Source of the DNA: Sulfitobacter sp. JL08
GTDB lineage: Bacteria > Pseudomonadota > Alphaproteobacteria > Rhodobacterales > Rhodobacteraceae
Assembly: GCF_003352045.1 (NCBI RefSeq)
Contig: NZ_CP025815.1
Location: 1,178,001 to 1,242,000, forward strand
Reading direction: 5' to 3'
Length of the DNA: 64,000 bases
Position numbers and translations under genes: made by a program. The notes beneath the pieces were generated by a model. That model searched no databases. It was given only the letters and a program-made list of their open reading frames with translations, and was not told the DNA's origin. Every line of letters starts with the position of its first letter. Positions within the stretch are counted from its first letter, which is position 1. Positions 43,037 to 51,697 of the stretch are shown one piece after another.

Positions 43037-44617
43037 TTGATCGCAAAGAAGTACTCCACCTTTTATGCACTTGTGCTGAATGCCCTCGTGGCAAGCATTG
43101 TCATCCCTTGCCACGCATCAGCAGAAACCGCCCCTTCTGCCACAACGGCCTACCAGGAACCGGTCAAGGCGCGTCCTGCCGAAGCCGATCTTACCCGGCA
43201 AGGTGGTCTGTTTGTTCTTAACTATCAGGATATCGATCTGCCTGATAACGAAGCGATTGATTTGATCGGATATCATGTCCTCAAACCGATCAACGACTGG
43301 CTTTACCTGGGCGTAGGAGGCTATGCGCCGGTGTCAAAGGGCGAATATGGCGGCTTCATGGCCTTTGATGTTCTTGTACATGGCCAGCGCAAGATTTTCG
43401 GCAATCTGTTTGTAAATGGTGGTCTGTCCTTCGGGGGCGGGGGCGGCGGCAAGAGTGTTGATCAAAGCGTGCAGCTTTCCGGAACAGGTGGGTTCACACG
43501 GGGGTATCTGGGGCTTGGCTATGACTTCAAAACATTCTCGGCCGGTGCAAACATTTCGCGGATGAAGTTTTTTGAATCTTCTATCGATGACACCCAGATC
43601 AATTTCTTCCTGCAAATGCCGTTCTCTTACAGAACCGGACCTTATGCGCGTTCAGGTGAAACATTCGTTCAGTCGGGGCCATCCGGCAGCAGCGAGGCTG
43701 CCGGTCGCGCGCCTGAACACATGCTGTCGATGGGGCTGGACAATTATTCGCAGATCGATCCCGAAGGGTCTTACAAGGGCAGAATTCACGCGGTCGATCT
43801 GCAGTTTTCGCGTTTCGTGACAAAGAACAGCTATTGGTATTTTGCTTTCGGCGTAGGCTATGACGGGTTGCCGTTGTACAATCAGGTTGTCGGCGGGGTT
43901 GGCACCCGTATTGCAATCTCTCCGCGCGTGAACCTTTATGGGCAGATCGGGATCGGGTCTGGCGGCTATGCGCCTTCCCTGATCGACACTGGGTCGGGGT
44001 TGCTGGTTTATCCAAAGGCAACTGCCGAATATATGCTGAACAAAAACTGGGGCATCGGCCTGACTGCCGGATATCTGATGGCGCCTGATGGCACCTCGGA
44101 AAACCTTACTTTTGGTGCAACGCTGAATTATCATTTCCGCGCCGAGGACCAGATTGAAAACGCCAGCTATCCGGTTGAGGGCACGTATGCAGGATACCGG
44201 TTCAGTGTGTCACACGAGACAAAGTTCGACATGTCGGTCAATGGCGCGTCGCGCAGTAACCTTAACCTGATCGCAATCCAGACCGACCGGATACTGAGCG
44301 ATCATTTCTATGTGCCGATCAGAGCAAGCATTTCCTATGAGGCCTACCGGGGCTATCCGGGATATGGTGAGGTGCTGGCGGGTATCGGTTTGCAAAGCAA
44401 GTATTCCAGCACAAACAGAATTCAGTTCTTTGGTGAATTGCAGGCCGGCGCCAATGTCGAGGGTGCGCTTTTGAGGGCCGGTGCGGGACTTTATTATGGG
44501 CTGAACAAGGATTATGCCCTGCGCGGCCAGATCAGCCAGACCAACGGTGCAAACGGGTTTCGTGCGACAAGCGTGGAACTGGGCCTGACCTACCGTTTTT
44601 CACTGCCCAGTTTCTGA
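43037..44617 (+). CDS. Outer-membrane beta-barrel protein
   Basis: 526 aa, TTG start. Signal peptide with FYALVLNALVASIVIPCHAS, then long runs of alternating polar/hydrophobic strands with aromatic girdles (YLGVGGYAPVSKGEYGGFMA, YWYFAFGVGYDG, LYGQIGIGSGGYAP) and a C-terminal ELGLTYRFSLPSF ending in Phe, the BAM signal. A Gly-rich loop GGGGGG is near residue 137. No known porin family is recognised; a BcsC-like or capsule/lipid secretion barrel is possible. Confidence 0.78.
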   Translation: MIAKKYSTFYALVLNALVASIVIPCHASAETAPSATTAYQEPVKARPAEADLTRQGGLFVLNYQDIDLPDNEAIDLIGYHVLKPINDWLYLGVGGYAPVSKGEYGGFMAFDVLVHGQRKIFGNLFVNGGLSFGGGGGGKSVDQSVQLSGTGGFTRGYLGLGYDFKTFSAGANISRMKFFESSIDDTQINFFLQMPFSYRTGPYARSGETFVQSGPSGSSEAAGRAPEHMLSMGLDNYSQIDPEGSYKGRIHAVDLQFSRFVTKNSYWYFAFGVGYDGLPLYNQVVGGVGTRIAISPRVNLYGQIGIGSGGYAPSLIDTGSGLLVYPKATAEYMLNKNWGIGLTAGYLMAPDGTSENLTFGATLNYHFRAEDQIENASYPVEGTYAGYRFSVSHETKFDMSVNGASRSNLNLIAIQTDRILSDHFYVPIRASISYEAYRGYPGYGEVLAGIGLQSKYSSTNRIQFFGELQAGANVEGALLRAGAGLYYGLNKDYALRGQISQTNGANGFRATSVELGLTYRFSLPSF

Positions 44618-44689
44618 GCAGCCTAGCCCAGGAATGCCAGCGCAAACCCCGGTTTTATGCTGCCAGTGCCGACGATGAATGCAAGGTCT

Positions 44690-46300
44690 CTATTCCGACG
44701 TGCGGTACGCAGATGATTGCACCACCAGCACGACAAGCAGCGGCACGGCGACGGTGATCACCCCTACAACGATCAGCAGATGACCCAACTGGGAATAGTC
44801 CGCCACAGAAATCTGCGCGCCGGTAACAGGATCAACCGAGGCGCGTGTAACGACAAAAACCTTGTTCAGATACTTGGTACCAAGGCTGGATGCAGACAAT
44901 GCCATGTTGGTGAACGAGGCTATGACCGCAAAGAATGTGGCCTTCAATTCCGGTGGTGCATTTCGCGCGATCCATGCCAGCATCGGCACCATCGCGATTT
45001 GCCCCAGTGGCGATTCAATCGCGGTATCAAGGATTGCAATAAACCGGGCATCCACGACCCCGCCGGTGTGCGCTGCCGTCCATTCATGCACTCCGTAATA
45101 CAGGCCAATATTCGGCAACGAAAGAACCCCCGCCGCAATCGTGAGCAACACAATGATATAGGCGATCGACCGGTCCGCCATCAGCGGTCGCAGAACCAGC
45201 AGACCCAGCAGTGCCAGCAGCGAGGTGATCAGCGACAGGATCGACAGGAACTGTTCGTCAAAACCCAACTCATCGATCTCGAACCACGTAAGCCCCGGCC
45301 CGGGCAGGGGCACGGCGCGGAACACGAAGATGATTGTGGCGGTGCCGATCAGAACACGTGCGGCATCTGGTTCGAGTTCCTTGGTCAGTTGCCTGATAAG
45401 ATAAAGAATGACAGACATCGACGTCACAAAGATGGCTTCCTGCGCATAGGCAAAATCCGAAGTGCCCAGCAGAACGCTAAGAACGACAAAGGCAAGGCCA
45501 CCACCAAGGATCTGCCAGTTGGCTTCGGTTTCGCCTTCGGGGCCGGCCTGAGGTAATCCGCGCGCGGCCTGTCTGTGTTGCACCAGCATATGCAGAAACA
45601 TCCCGCTGACCGATATGACCGGAATCGCAAGTGCAATCAGATAGACCTTGGAATAAAGTGCCAGCCGCGCTTCGCGTGACAGGGTTTCGGTGTCCGAAAA
45701 GATCCAGATATTGACTGCCGCCACCGAAACAAAACCCGAGATGATCGCAATCCGGCCCAGTGTTTGCATCGTTGTATGCATCGCGCGCAGATGCGTTTTG
45801 GTATGTGCCTGCCCGCTGCCGTCGGTCGAAGGCACGGCCTCAACCGTCATGGCATCGGCAACAACATCCTGAATCGCATATCCTGACGGAGCCAGCAAAA
45901 GGGCGATCACAAACCATGTCTCAAGCGGAAAGACCGCGCGCATCTCGTCCGGGCGTGATACCAGCCCGAACATGATCAGCAAGGACGCCGCAATCAGCGC
46001 GGCACCAAGCAGGATCAATACCGCTTTCCAGCGCCAGAACAGGTCAACGACGTGACCCATCGGCAATTTCAGAACCCATGGCAATCCCGCCCAGAACGTC
46101 AAACCCGCGACAAAGGTCGCGGAAAGATCAAGGTATTCCTTTAGGAAAAAGGCGCCCACAACCGAGGTCAGGCCGGAAACGCCAGCGGCAAAATAGACCA
46201 TCAGGGGCGGCAGAAACGACCAGCGCATTTGCAACGCCAAATCCACGAACACGCGGTGAAAGAATGTTGTCTGTTCTGACGCTGCCTTTTGGTCCTTCAT
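44690..46300 (-). CDS. BT1-family (folate-biopterin type) MFS transporter
   Basis: 536 aa with about 12 membrane segments: FLPPLMVYFAAGVSGLTSVV, LKLPMGHVVDLFWRWKAVLI (MFS loop 2-3), APSGYAIQDVVADAMTVEAV, typical of BT1/FBT proteins, where the D-VADAM text is conserved. Substrate could be a pterin or folate, but bacterial members are poorly studied. 46 bp downstream of the stress-protein gene, thus likely in the same FNR-box-controlled transcript. Confidence 0.85.
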   Translation of the reverse strand: MKDQKAASEQTTFFHRVFVDLALQMRWSFLPPLMVYFAAGVSGLTSVVGAFFLKEYLDLSATFVAGLTFWAGLPWVLKLPMGHVVDLFWRWKAVLILLGAALIAASLLIMFGLVSRPDEMRAVFPLETWFVIALLLAPSGYAIQDVVADAMTVEAVPSTDGSGQAHTKTHLRAMHTTMQTLGRIAIISGFVSVAAVNIWIFSDTETLSREARLALYSKVYLIALAIPVISVSGMFLHMLVQHRQAARGLPQAGPEGETEANWQILGGGLAFVVLSVLLGTSDFAYAQEAIFVTSMSVILYLIRQLTKELEPDAARVLIGTATIIFVFRAVPLPGPGLTWFEIDELGFDEQFLSILSLITSLLALLGLLVLRPLMADRSIAYIIVLLTIAAGVLSLPNIGLYYGVHEWTAAHTGGVVDARFIAILDTAIESPLGQIAMVPMLAWIARNAPPELKATFFAVIASFTNMALSASSLGTKYLNKVFVVTRASVDPVTGAQISVADYSQLGHLLIVVGVITVAVPLLVVLVVQSSAYRTSE

Positions 46301-46346
46301 TGCCTTTCACCACCTGCGCTGTCACAACGCCGGGGGCGGCGTCGGA

Positions 46347-46865
46347 TCACTGGATCAGTAAAACCGCCGAACCGGCATGTTGTGCAACCTTGTTTGACAC
46401 ACTGCCAATAAGAAATTGCCTGACTTTTCCAAGGCCGCGCCGCCCGAGGACGACAAGATCTGCGCCGGTTTCGTCGATCGCGTCAAGAATGCTATCGGCA
46501 TAATCGCCCCCTTCGGAAAGCGTATCGACCTTCTTTACACCTGCTTCCAAGGCGCGCTGTTTCGCCCGCTTGAGGATCAGTTCGCCAAGTTCCCCGACAA
46601 TGCGTGCTTCATGCCCGGCATCCGACATATGGTTGCGCAACGCCGCGCCAAAGGGAACGGTTCCCGACGATGCCTGCGCCTCATATTCAGGAACGATATG
46701 CTCGATTTCCGCCATATGCTCCAACTCTTCAACGGGGCGCCCGTGCAGTCGTACATGCACGATGTAAAGTCGTGCATCCTGCCTGACCGCCTGATCAATG
46801 GCAGCGTCAAGCGCGCGGTTGGCCGTGTCAGAGCCGTCGGTTGCTACAAGAACAGTTTTGAACAT
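46347..46865 (-). CDS. Universal stress protein (UspA family)
   Basis: 172 aa. TVLVATDGSDTANRALDAAI opens the domain and DLVVLGRRGLGKVRQFLIGS with VSNKVAQHAGSAVLL ends it; G-x2-G-x9-G-S is the ATP-binding form. The middle carries an insertion (EHIVPEYEAQ...GHEARIVGE) relative to the shortest Usps. Preceded by a perfect FNR box. Confidence 0.93.
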   Translation of the reverse strand: MFKTVLVATDGSDTANRALDAAIDQAVRQDARLYIVHVRLHGRPVEELEHMAEIEHIVPEYEAQASSGTVPFGAALRNHMSDAGHEARIVGELGELILKRAKQRALEAGVKKVDTLSEGGDYADSILDAIDETGADLVVLGRRGLGKVRQFLIGSVSNKVAQHAGSAVLLIQ

Positions 46866-46918
46866 GATGTCCTCCTCTCGTGATGCGGCAAGTTTAATCC
46901 AAACCGCGAACGGACATT

Positions 46919-46932
46919 TTGATGCGCATCAA
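46919..46932. promoter_or_regulatory. FNR box TTGATGCGCATCAA
   Basis: Exact TTGAT-N4-ATCAA, fully palindromic, 53 bp upstream of the stress-protein ATG. In Rhodobacterales FnrL binds this sequence. Confidence 0.75.
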
Positions 46933-47059
46933 TACGGCGCTTGCCGTCCGTGCAACCGCCGGGGCGGCACTGTCATAGCAGGTTGGGTTGAAACGGGCAG
47001 GGGGCGGCACCCGACAGCAAAGCCGGTGTTACATGACAAAGCCCATCGCTTTGGAAGCG

Positions 47060-47764
47060 TCAGGTCTGGCTTGAAGGATTTTTTTGCAAACGAAACTTGC
47101 GCATGGACGCGAACAATCCCGCGCCTGCGAACAAGAACCAGAAACTTGCAGGCAAAGGCACTGGCGATACCTCGGGCTCAGGCTCTGGTGGCGCGTATAC
47201 AACATCATCTAGGCGAAACACTTCGCTTCCTGTCGACTTTTGGCTTCCGAACGTGATCGATTCAAAAGGTATTGACGATGTGAACCCGAAAAAACCTGTG
47301 CCGGGCCGCGGCAGGTAAGTCGAAAGATTTACCGTCTGCCCTGCGGCGGACACCGTCAGGAAAGAACCGGTGACGGCACCGTCGAAATCGCCGCCGAACG
47401 CGAACATAGCTTCGGGAAACATGAAATAATGCAGGCCTGATGGCGTTCCGTCTGCGTTGACTTCGCCCATGAACTCGCGCGTTCCGTTGACGTCACCGTT
47501 GTTCTTGACCAGCGGTTGCCCGTTAAACGGGTCGCCGTTGCCGTCATCGGGCCCGCCCTCATACGAGAACCGAAGGGTGCCAAGCATTGGTGTTTCGCCG
47601 GAAAAGATCGTACCCAAGGGCGCAGTCGAAAAATCTTCGGTCACGGCATCCGGTCCGGCCGCAGCAAGAAAGTCAGCTTTGTTCGTGAACACCTGCAAAG
47701 CCGCCGAAACACCATAAGGTGCTGGCAGCAAACATGCACAAAATACCCAATACATCCGTTTCAT
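47060..47764 (-). CDS. VPLPA-CTERM secreted protein
   Basis: 234 aa. Signal peptide MKRMYWVFCACLLPAPYGVS, a beta-rich body (TEDFSTAPLGTIFSGETPML, FGFTSSIPFESITFG) and a tail VPLPASFWFLFAGAGLFASM followed by RKFRLQKN. VPLPA tails are handled by a different exosortase (XrtD type), not by XrtE, and no such gene is in the window. ATG at 47764 is chosen for the signal peptide. Confidence 0.88.
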   Translation of the reverse strand: MKRMYWVFCACLLPAPYGVSAALQVFTNKADFLAAAGPDAVTEDFSTAPLGTIFSGETPMLGTLRFSYEGGPDDGNGDPFNGQPLVKNNGDVNGTREFMGEVNADGTPSGLHYFMFPEAMFAFGGDFDGAVTGSFLTVSAAGQTVNLSTYLPRPGTGFFGFTSSIPFESITFGSQKSTGSEVFRLDDVVYAPPEPEPEVSPVPLPASFWFLFAGAGLFASMRKFRLQKNPSSQT

Positions 47765-48071
47765 ATCGCCCGCCCCCACGGGTTTCGGACCACTGAACGC
47801 TATCAAGAGGTCCGGGACAATCTTAAGCAGAAAATGCAGAGTTTTTCTACTGTTATTGGAAAGATAGCAGGTCTGGATACAACGAAAGTGAATTCTCAGA
47901 AACCGTCTGGTGCATTTGATTTCCATTCAAGTATCTGTATATAAATAGAAAAATGAGATTTTGGCTGTCGAGGCGCCTCGGTAGCTCCCCTTTGCCGGAA
48001 ACTGTTCGTCACGGGTTTGGAAACAAAAAACGCGATTGTTTTTCAGGCATCTCTACCTGATTCAGCCGTAT
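47765..48071. other. Non-coding interval, 307 bp
   Basis: AT-rich promoter space upstream of the VPLPA gene and the 3' side of the cyclase gene. No gene seen. Confidence 0.5.
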
Positions 48072-50243
48072 TCAGGCGCGTTCCTGTAGCGGTTCAACCT
48101 GTTCGATAGCCCTGAAATCATCATACCTGCCGGGAATTTTTTGATAGAATTCGACCAGATCAACACCTGCGTTCCTGGCGTGCGACATGCAGATATCAAG
48201 GCGGTCCGCGATTGTGGCCTGATCCAGACCCGAAGATATGGCTTTCACCAATAGGTCATGGTCGGTTTTCAGCTTTTTGAAATGGTCACTCTGGGCGAAG
48301 GTGCTGTCCCCCAGAATGATGAAAATCCGGGTCAGATCGGTTTTTCCCTTCAGATCGACAATGCCGGAATAAAGGCATGCGATGTCGGGTGCCATTTGCA
48401 CCGTCCGGGCCGTGGCCACGATATCAAAGCCCACATGACGGCACGTGGTTTCGACACGAGAGGCGACGTTCACGGTATCGCCAATGACCGAATAATCAAA
48501 GCGTTTGCGGGATCCGATGTTGCCGACACAAGCGTTCCCCGAGTTGATGCCGATTGCGATCCGGATGGGTGAACCGGGTTTGCTTTGATTGAAGTCCTTG
48601 ATCGCGGTTCGCATCTGGATGGCCGCCCGGCACGCGCGCGCAGCGTGATCCGGCGTTTCAATCGGTGCGTTCCAGAAGGCCATCACGGAATCGCCGATGA
48701 ACTTGTCGATCGTGCCTTCCTGATCGAGGATTTCAAAGCTGAGTTTGTCAAACAGGCCGTTCAGCAGCGCAACAAGGTCCGATGCCTCTACCGTTTCCGA
48801 AAGTGTTGTAAAATCACGGATATCGCAAAACATCACAGTCACCGGCTTGGTGATGCCCCCCAGTTCAAGCTGGTATCGGCTTTTTTCGATCTGCTCCAAA
48901 ACGGTTGGTGCAACATATTTTGAGAAACTGAGCCTGATCTGGCGTTTGTCATAGTCCGTGATTACGAACTGGTACCCCGCAACGGTGGCAAACGCCAAGA
49001 ACCCCCCAACCAGAGGAAATGTCGCGTCAAACAGAATGCCCTGCGTCGCGTAAGCGACCCAACTGGCGATCACCACAATAAAGGCGCTGAAAAAACCGGT
49101 CACAAACGACCAGATGGGCCCCGACAATGTCATGCGATAGAGAACGATCAGGCCAAGCAGGATCAGGGTGAGGATTTCGACGCCCTGAATCCAGTCGGTG
49201 CGTTTCAGATATGTGCCCAGCAGAATCTGTTCGACGATCTGCGCGTGGATCGAAACACCCGGAACACTTTGCCGAAGGGCAGTGGCGCGGATATCGAGAA
49301 GACCCGCCGCCGATGACCCGACAAAAACAATCGTATTTTGCAGTTTTTCGGCAAGAGCGGGGTCATATGTTTCATCCAGCACCTGATGTGCTGAAACATA
49401 TAAGTCGGGTTGATATGGCCGGAATTTCACCCAGATCTGGCCGTCAAACAGTGTCGGAATGTCAATTTCGCCCACACCTACGGCCGAAACACTGCCCAAT
49501 GTTCCTTCGGTTCCCCACAGAATATAGGAGGTTTCACCAAGCGCCACACGCAACGCTTCCAAAGCGAGGCTGGGCATCGGGCCTTGTGAGCCGTTCCAGA
49601 TCAGGGGGACGGTGCGAATAACGCTGGTCTGCCCATAGCCTTCCACACTGACGCTGCCGATGCCGGCTGCGGCGTCTTTCAGAACCGGAATGATCGAAGT
49701 TGATGCGCCCATCCGCGGCAGCACATCAATCAGATTTTCGCCGAATTCGATCACCTCGGCCACTGCGGTTTCGGTTGGCTTTCCGGTTTCGGGGGTCTGC
49801 GCCGTGCCCAACACGACAGGAATGTGCGCAAAGGTTTCGGCAAACACCGCGTCAAAATCAATTTGCAGCAGGTTCTCGCGGGCCCCGTCTGGCAAGGTCA
49901 GCCCCGAAAACGCGTTCCGCTCAAGCAGATTGGACGGTGAGTACCGATCTTTTTCCACAAACAGCACGTCAAACACCACAACCGCAGCGCCGTAGGATTG
50001 AAGTTGCGTGACCAGATCGGCAAGCATATCGCGTGGCCATGGCCACTGTCCCAACTCGCGCAGGGAAGCTTCGTCGATGTCGACAATGCGCACTCCGACA
50101 TCCTGATAGGCTCGGGGTTTTATCTGTTGCAGGCTGTCAAAGTAGAAATCGCGTCCGGCCTTGACCGGATAGGGATCCAGAATCCGGATGACCATCAGGC
50201 CAATCAGCAGCACGAACCCAAGGATAAACGGCGTTCTGTTCAT
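48072..50243 (-). CDS. CHASE2-domain adenylate/guanylate cyclase (class III)
   Basis: 723 aa. One N-terminal membrane segment (8-22), a periplasmic CHASE2 domain about 32-335 (VRIVDIDEASLRELGQWPWP, VVVFDVLFVEKD, NTIVFVGSSAAG), three membrane segments 350-425, and a class III cyclase domain 466-640 with VTVMFCDIRDFT (metal Asp474), KFIGDSVMAFW (Asp518) and DYSVIGDTVNVASRVE. It makes a cyclic nucleotide in response to an outside signal. Ends with a 70-residue helical tail. Encoded 38 bp after a FecR-type protein. Confidence 0.93.
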   Translation of the reverse strand: MNRTPFILGFVLLIGLMVIRILDPYPVKAGRDFYFDSLQQIKPRAYQDVGVRIVDIDEASLRELGQWPWPRDMLADLVTQLQSYGAAVVVFDVLFVEKDRYSPSNLLERNAFSGLTLPDGARENLLQIDFDAVFAETFAHIPVVLGTAQTPETGKPTETAVAEVIEFGENLIDVLPRMGASTSIIPVLKDAAAGIGSVSVEGYGQTSVIRTVPLIWNGSQGPMPSLALEALRVALGETSYILWGTEGTLGSVSAVGVGEIDIPTLFDGQIWVKFRPYQPDLYVSAHQVLDETYDPALAEKLQNTIVFVGSSAAGLLDIRATALRQSVPGVSIHAQIVEQILLGTYLKRTDWIQGVEILTLILLGLIVLYRMTLSGPIWSFVTGFFSAFIVVIASWVAYATQGILFDATFPLVGGFLAFATVAGYQFVITDYDKRQIRLSFSKYVAPTVLEQIEKSRYQLELGGITKPVTVMFCDIRDFTTLSETVEASDLVALLNGLFDKLSFEILDQEGTIDKFIGDSVMAFWNAPIETPDHAARACRAAIQMRTAIKDFNQSKPGSPIRIAIGINSGNACVGNIGSRKRFDYSVIGDTVNVASRVETTCRHVGFDIVATARTVQMAPDIACLYSGIVDLKGKTDLTRIFIILGDSTFAQSDHFKKLKTDHDLLVKAISSGLDQATIADRLDICMSHARNAGVDLVEFYQKIPGRYDDFRAIEQVEPLQERA

Positions 50244-50281
50244 GACCTAGAAAACGACCGAAAGAGAACCACCCGAAAGCG

Positions 50282-51100
50282 TCAATTTTCGTCGGCTCCC
50301 TCGTCATAACCGCCTCCTCGTTCGTCTCCGCCCCGTGTATCGCCGCGCGCATCCGGATCGCCGCCGCCTTCAAAACGGTCGCGGCTTTTTTGTGGAACGG
50401 TTGTCTGGGTGGTTACTGTTTTTCCGACCTCGCCGCAGGATTCAACGCGTACGCGGTAATCGCTGGCCAGCGATTCCTGCGAAAGAATGAACGGAAAGTT
50501 TTCCACTATCAAACTGGTTTTGTTTTCTGGCGTGTCGGGCTGGACAATGCGGCCACGATTGGCGGTTACAACCGCGCACCCGCCGGACACCCGTGCACAC
50601 GAGTTGGTGCGGGTGCAAATTCTGACCTCGCCGGAAAACGTGACCAGATTGGTCAAACGGCGGCTATCAACTGCGAAATCGAACTCGGTCCCGCGAATAC
50701 CCATGGTTGCGGTCGGTGTGCGCAGTTCATAAGCGGACTTGGGGCTGCGACCCGTTAGAAAACGAAATGTACCCCCCACGGCCTGAACAGCAAACCGGCT
50801 GGCCTTTTCGCCGGTGGATCGGGTGAATTCTTCGATCTGAAGTTCTGATGCGGGGCCGACGACAACGCGTGTCCGGTCTGCAAAAACGATCTGCACCTGG
50901 CCGCTGCCATCCGTTCTGATCAAATCGCCTTCCATGATGTCGGCCTTTGACACCAGCCTTTTGGTTGCGTTTGCCTGGGTAACGGTCGCGCCCTGCGAAA
51001 CGCTTGTCACCTTTCCAATGGCCTGCGCCCAGACGGGTACCGCGCCCGCACTCAAGACGCCGATAAACAGCAAACCAAAAACACGCCGAAAATTCTTCAT
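50282..51100 (-). CDS. Secreted FecR-domain protein
   Basis: 272 aa. ATG at 51100 with CTGGAG upstream. Signal peptide NFRRVFGLLFIGVLSAGAVP...AQA, then a FecR domain (DIMEGDLIRTDGSGQVQIVF, GTFRFLTGRSPKSAYELRTP, TATMGIRGTEFDF) and an acidic/glycine tail (GGGDPDARGDTRGGDERGGG) with no anchor. No sigma factor or receptor is nearby; it shares an operon with the CHASE2 cyclase, a pairing that suggests a periplasmic sensor partner. Confidence 0.9.
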   Translation of the reverse strand: MKNFRRVFGLLFIGVLSAGAVPVWAQAIGKVTSVSQGATVTQANATKRLVSKADIMEGDLIRTDGSGQVQIVFADRTRVVVGPASELQIEEFTRSTGEKASRFAVQAVGGTFRFLTGRSPKSAYELRTPTATMGIRGTEFDFAVDSRRLTNLVTFSGEVRICTRTNSCARVSGGCAVVTANRGRIVQPDTPENKTSLIVENFPFILSQESLASDYRVRVESCGEVGKTVTTQTTVPQKSRDRFEGGGDPDARGDTRGGDERGGGYDEGADEN

Positions 51101-51697
51101 CAACAAACTCCAGTATATCTGCGCCTAAAGCAGGAAAGTGCCCAGGTTTTTTCGCAGGCGGCCGAGTTGTCAGTAGAACTGATCCCCCCAGCCCTAAAAC
51201 GATATCAGGTCGAAAATAATTTGTTGTCTTATACAGATTCTGAATGATGCTCTTAAACTTCTTTATTTGCAAGAGGTTAGTAGTTTGGCGGGTATCGCGT
51301 CTTCAATTTGAACGGCGCAACTGCACCGATGACGCCGGATATCGGGCGCGCAAAAATCCGCAAAAATGCGTTCCAAACATCCTCTGGTCCCGACGATTTT
51401 CCGGTTCGCATCAAACGCGCCCGTCCCGTCTGGTGTTGCGCATGAAATCGATGATCTGTCGTCCGCGACACAGATGTCTGGGGCTTGAAACGTTGGCAAA
51501 CCGGACCGCGTCAGTTCCGCCGCGCACTGGCGAGGTGACACTTGCAATTTTCATATCCGCTCCTGTGTATTGTCCGGCACGCACGGGCATTTCCCGACCG
51601 CGTCATGCGCCGCGTCAACTGCAGCAAAACCATCAGACAGGCATGGTTTTGCGTCAATGCGGCGGATTGCATCGGACATGCGCGAGTTTGCCGCCCT
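51101..51697. other. Non-coding interval, 597 bp
   Basis: Holds the FecR-cyclase promoter. I see short frames on both strands but no ribosome site or protein family; nothing further supported. Confidence 0.5.
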
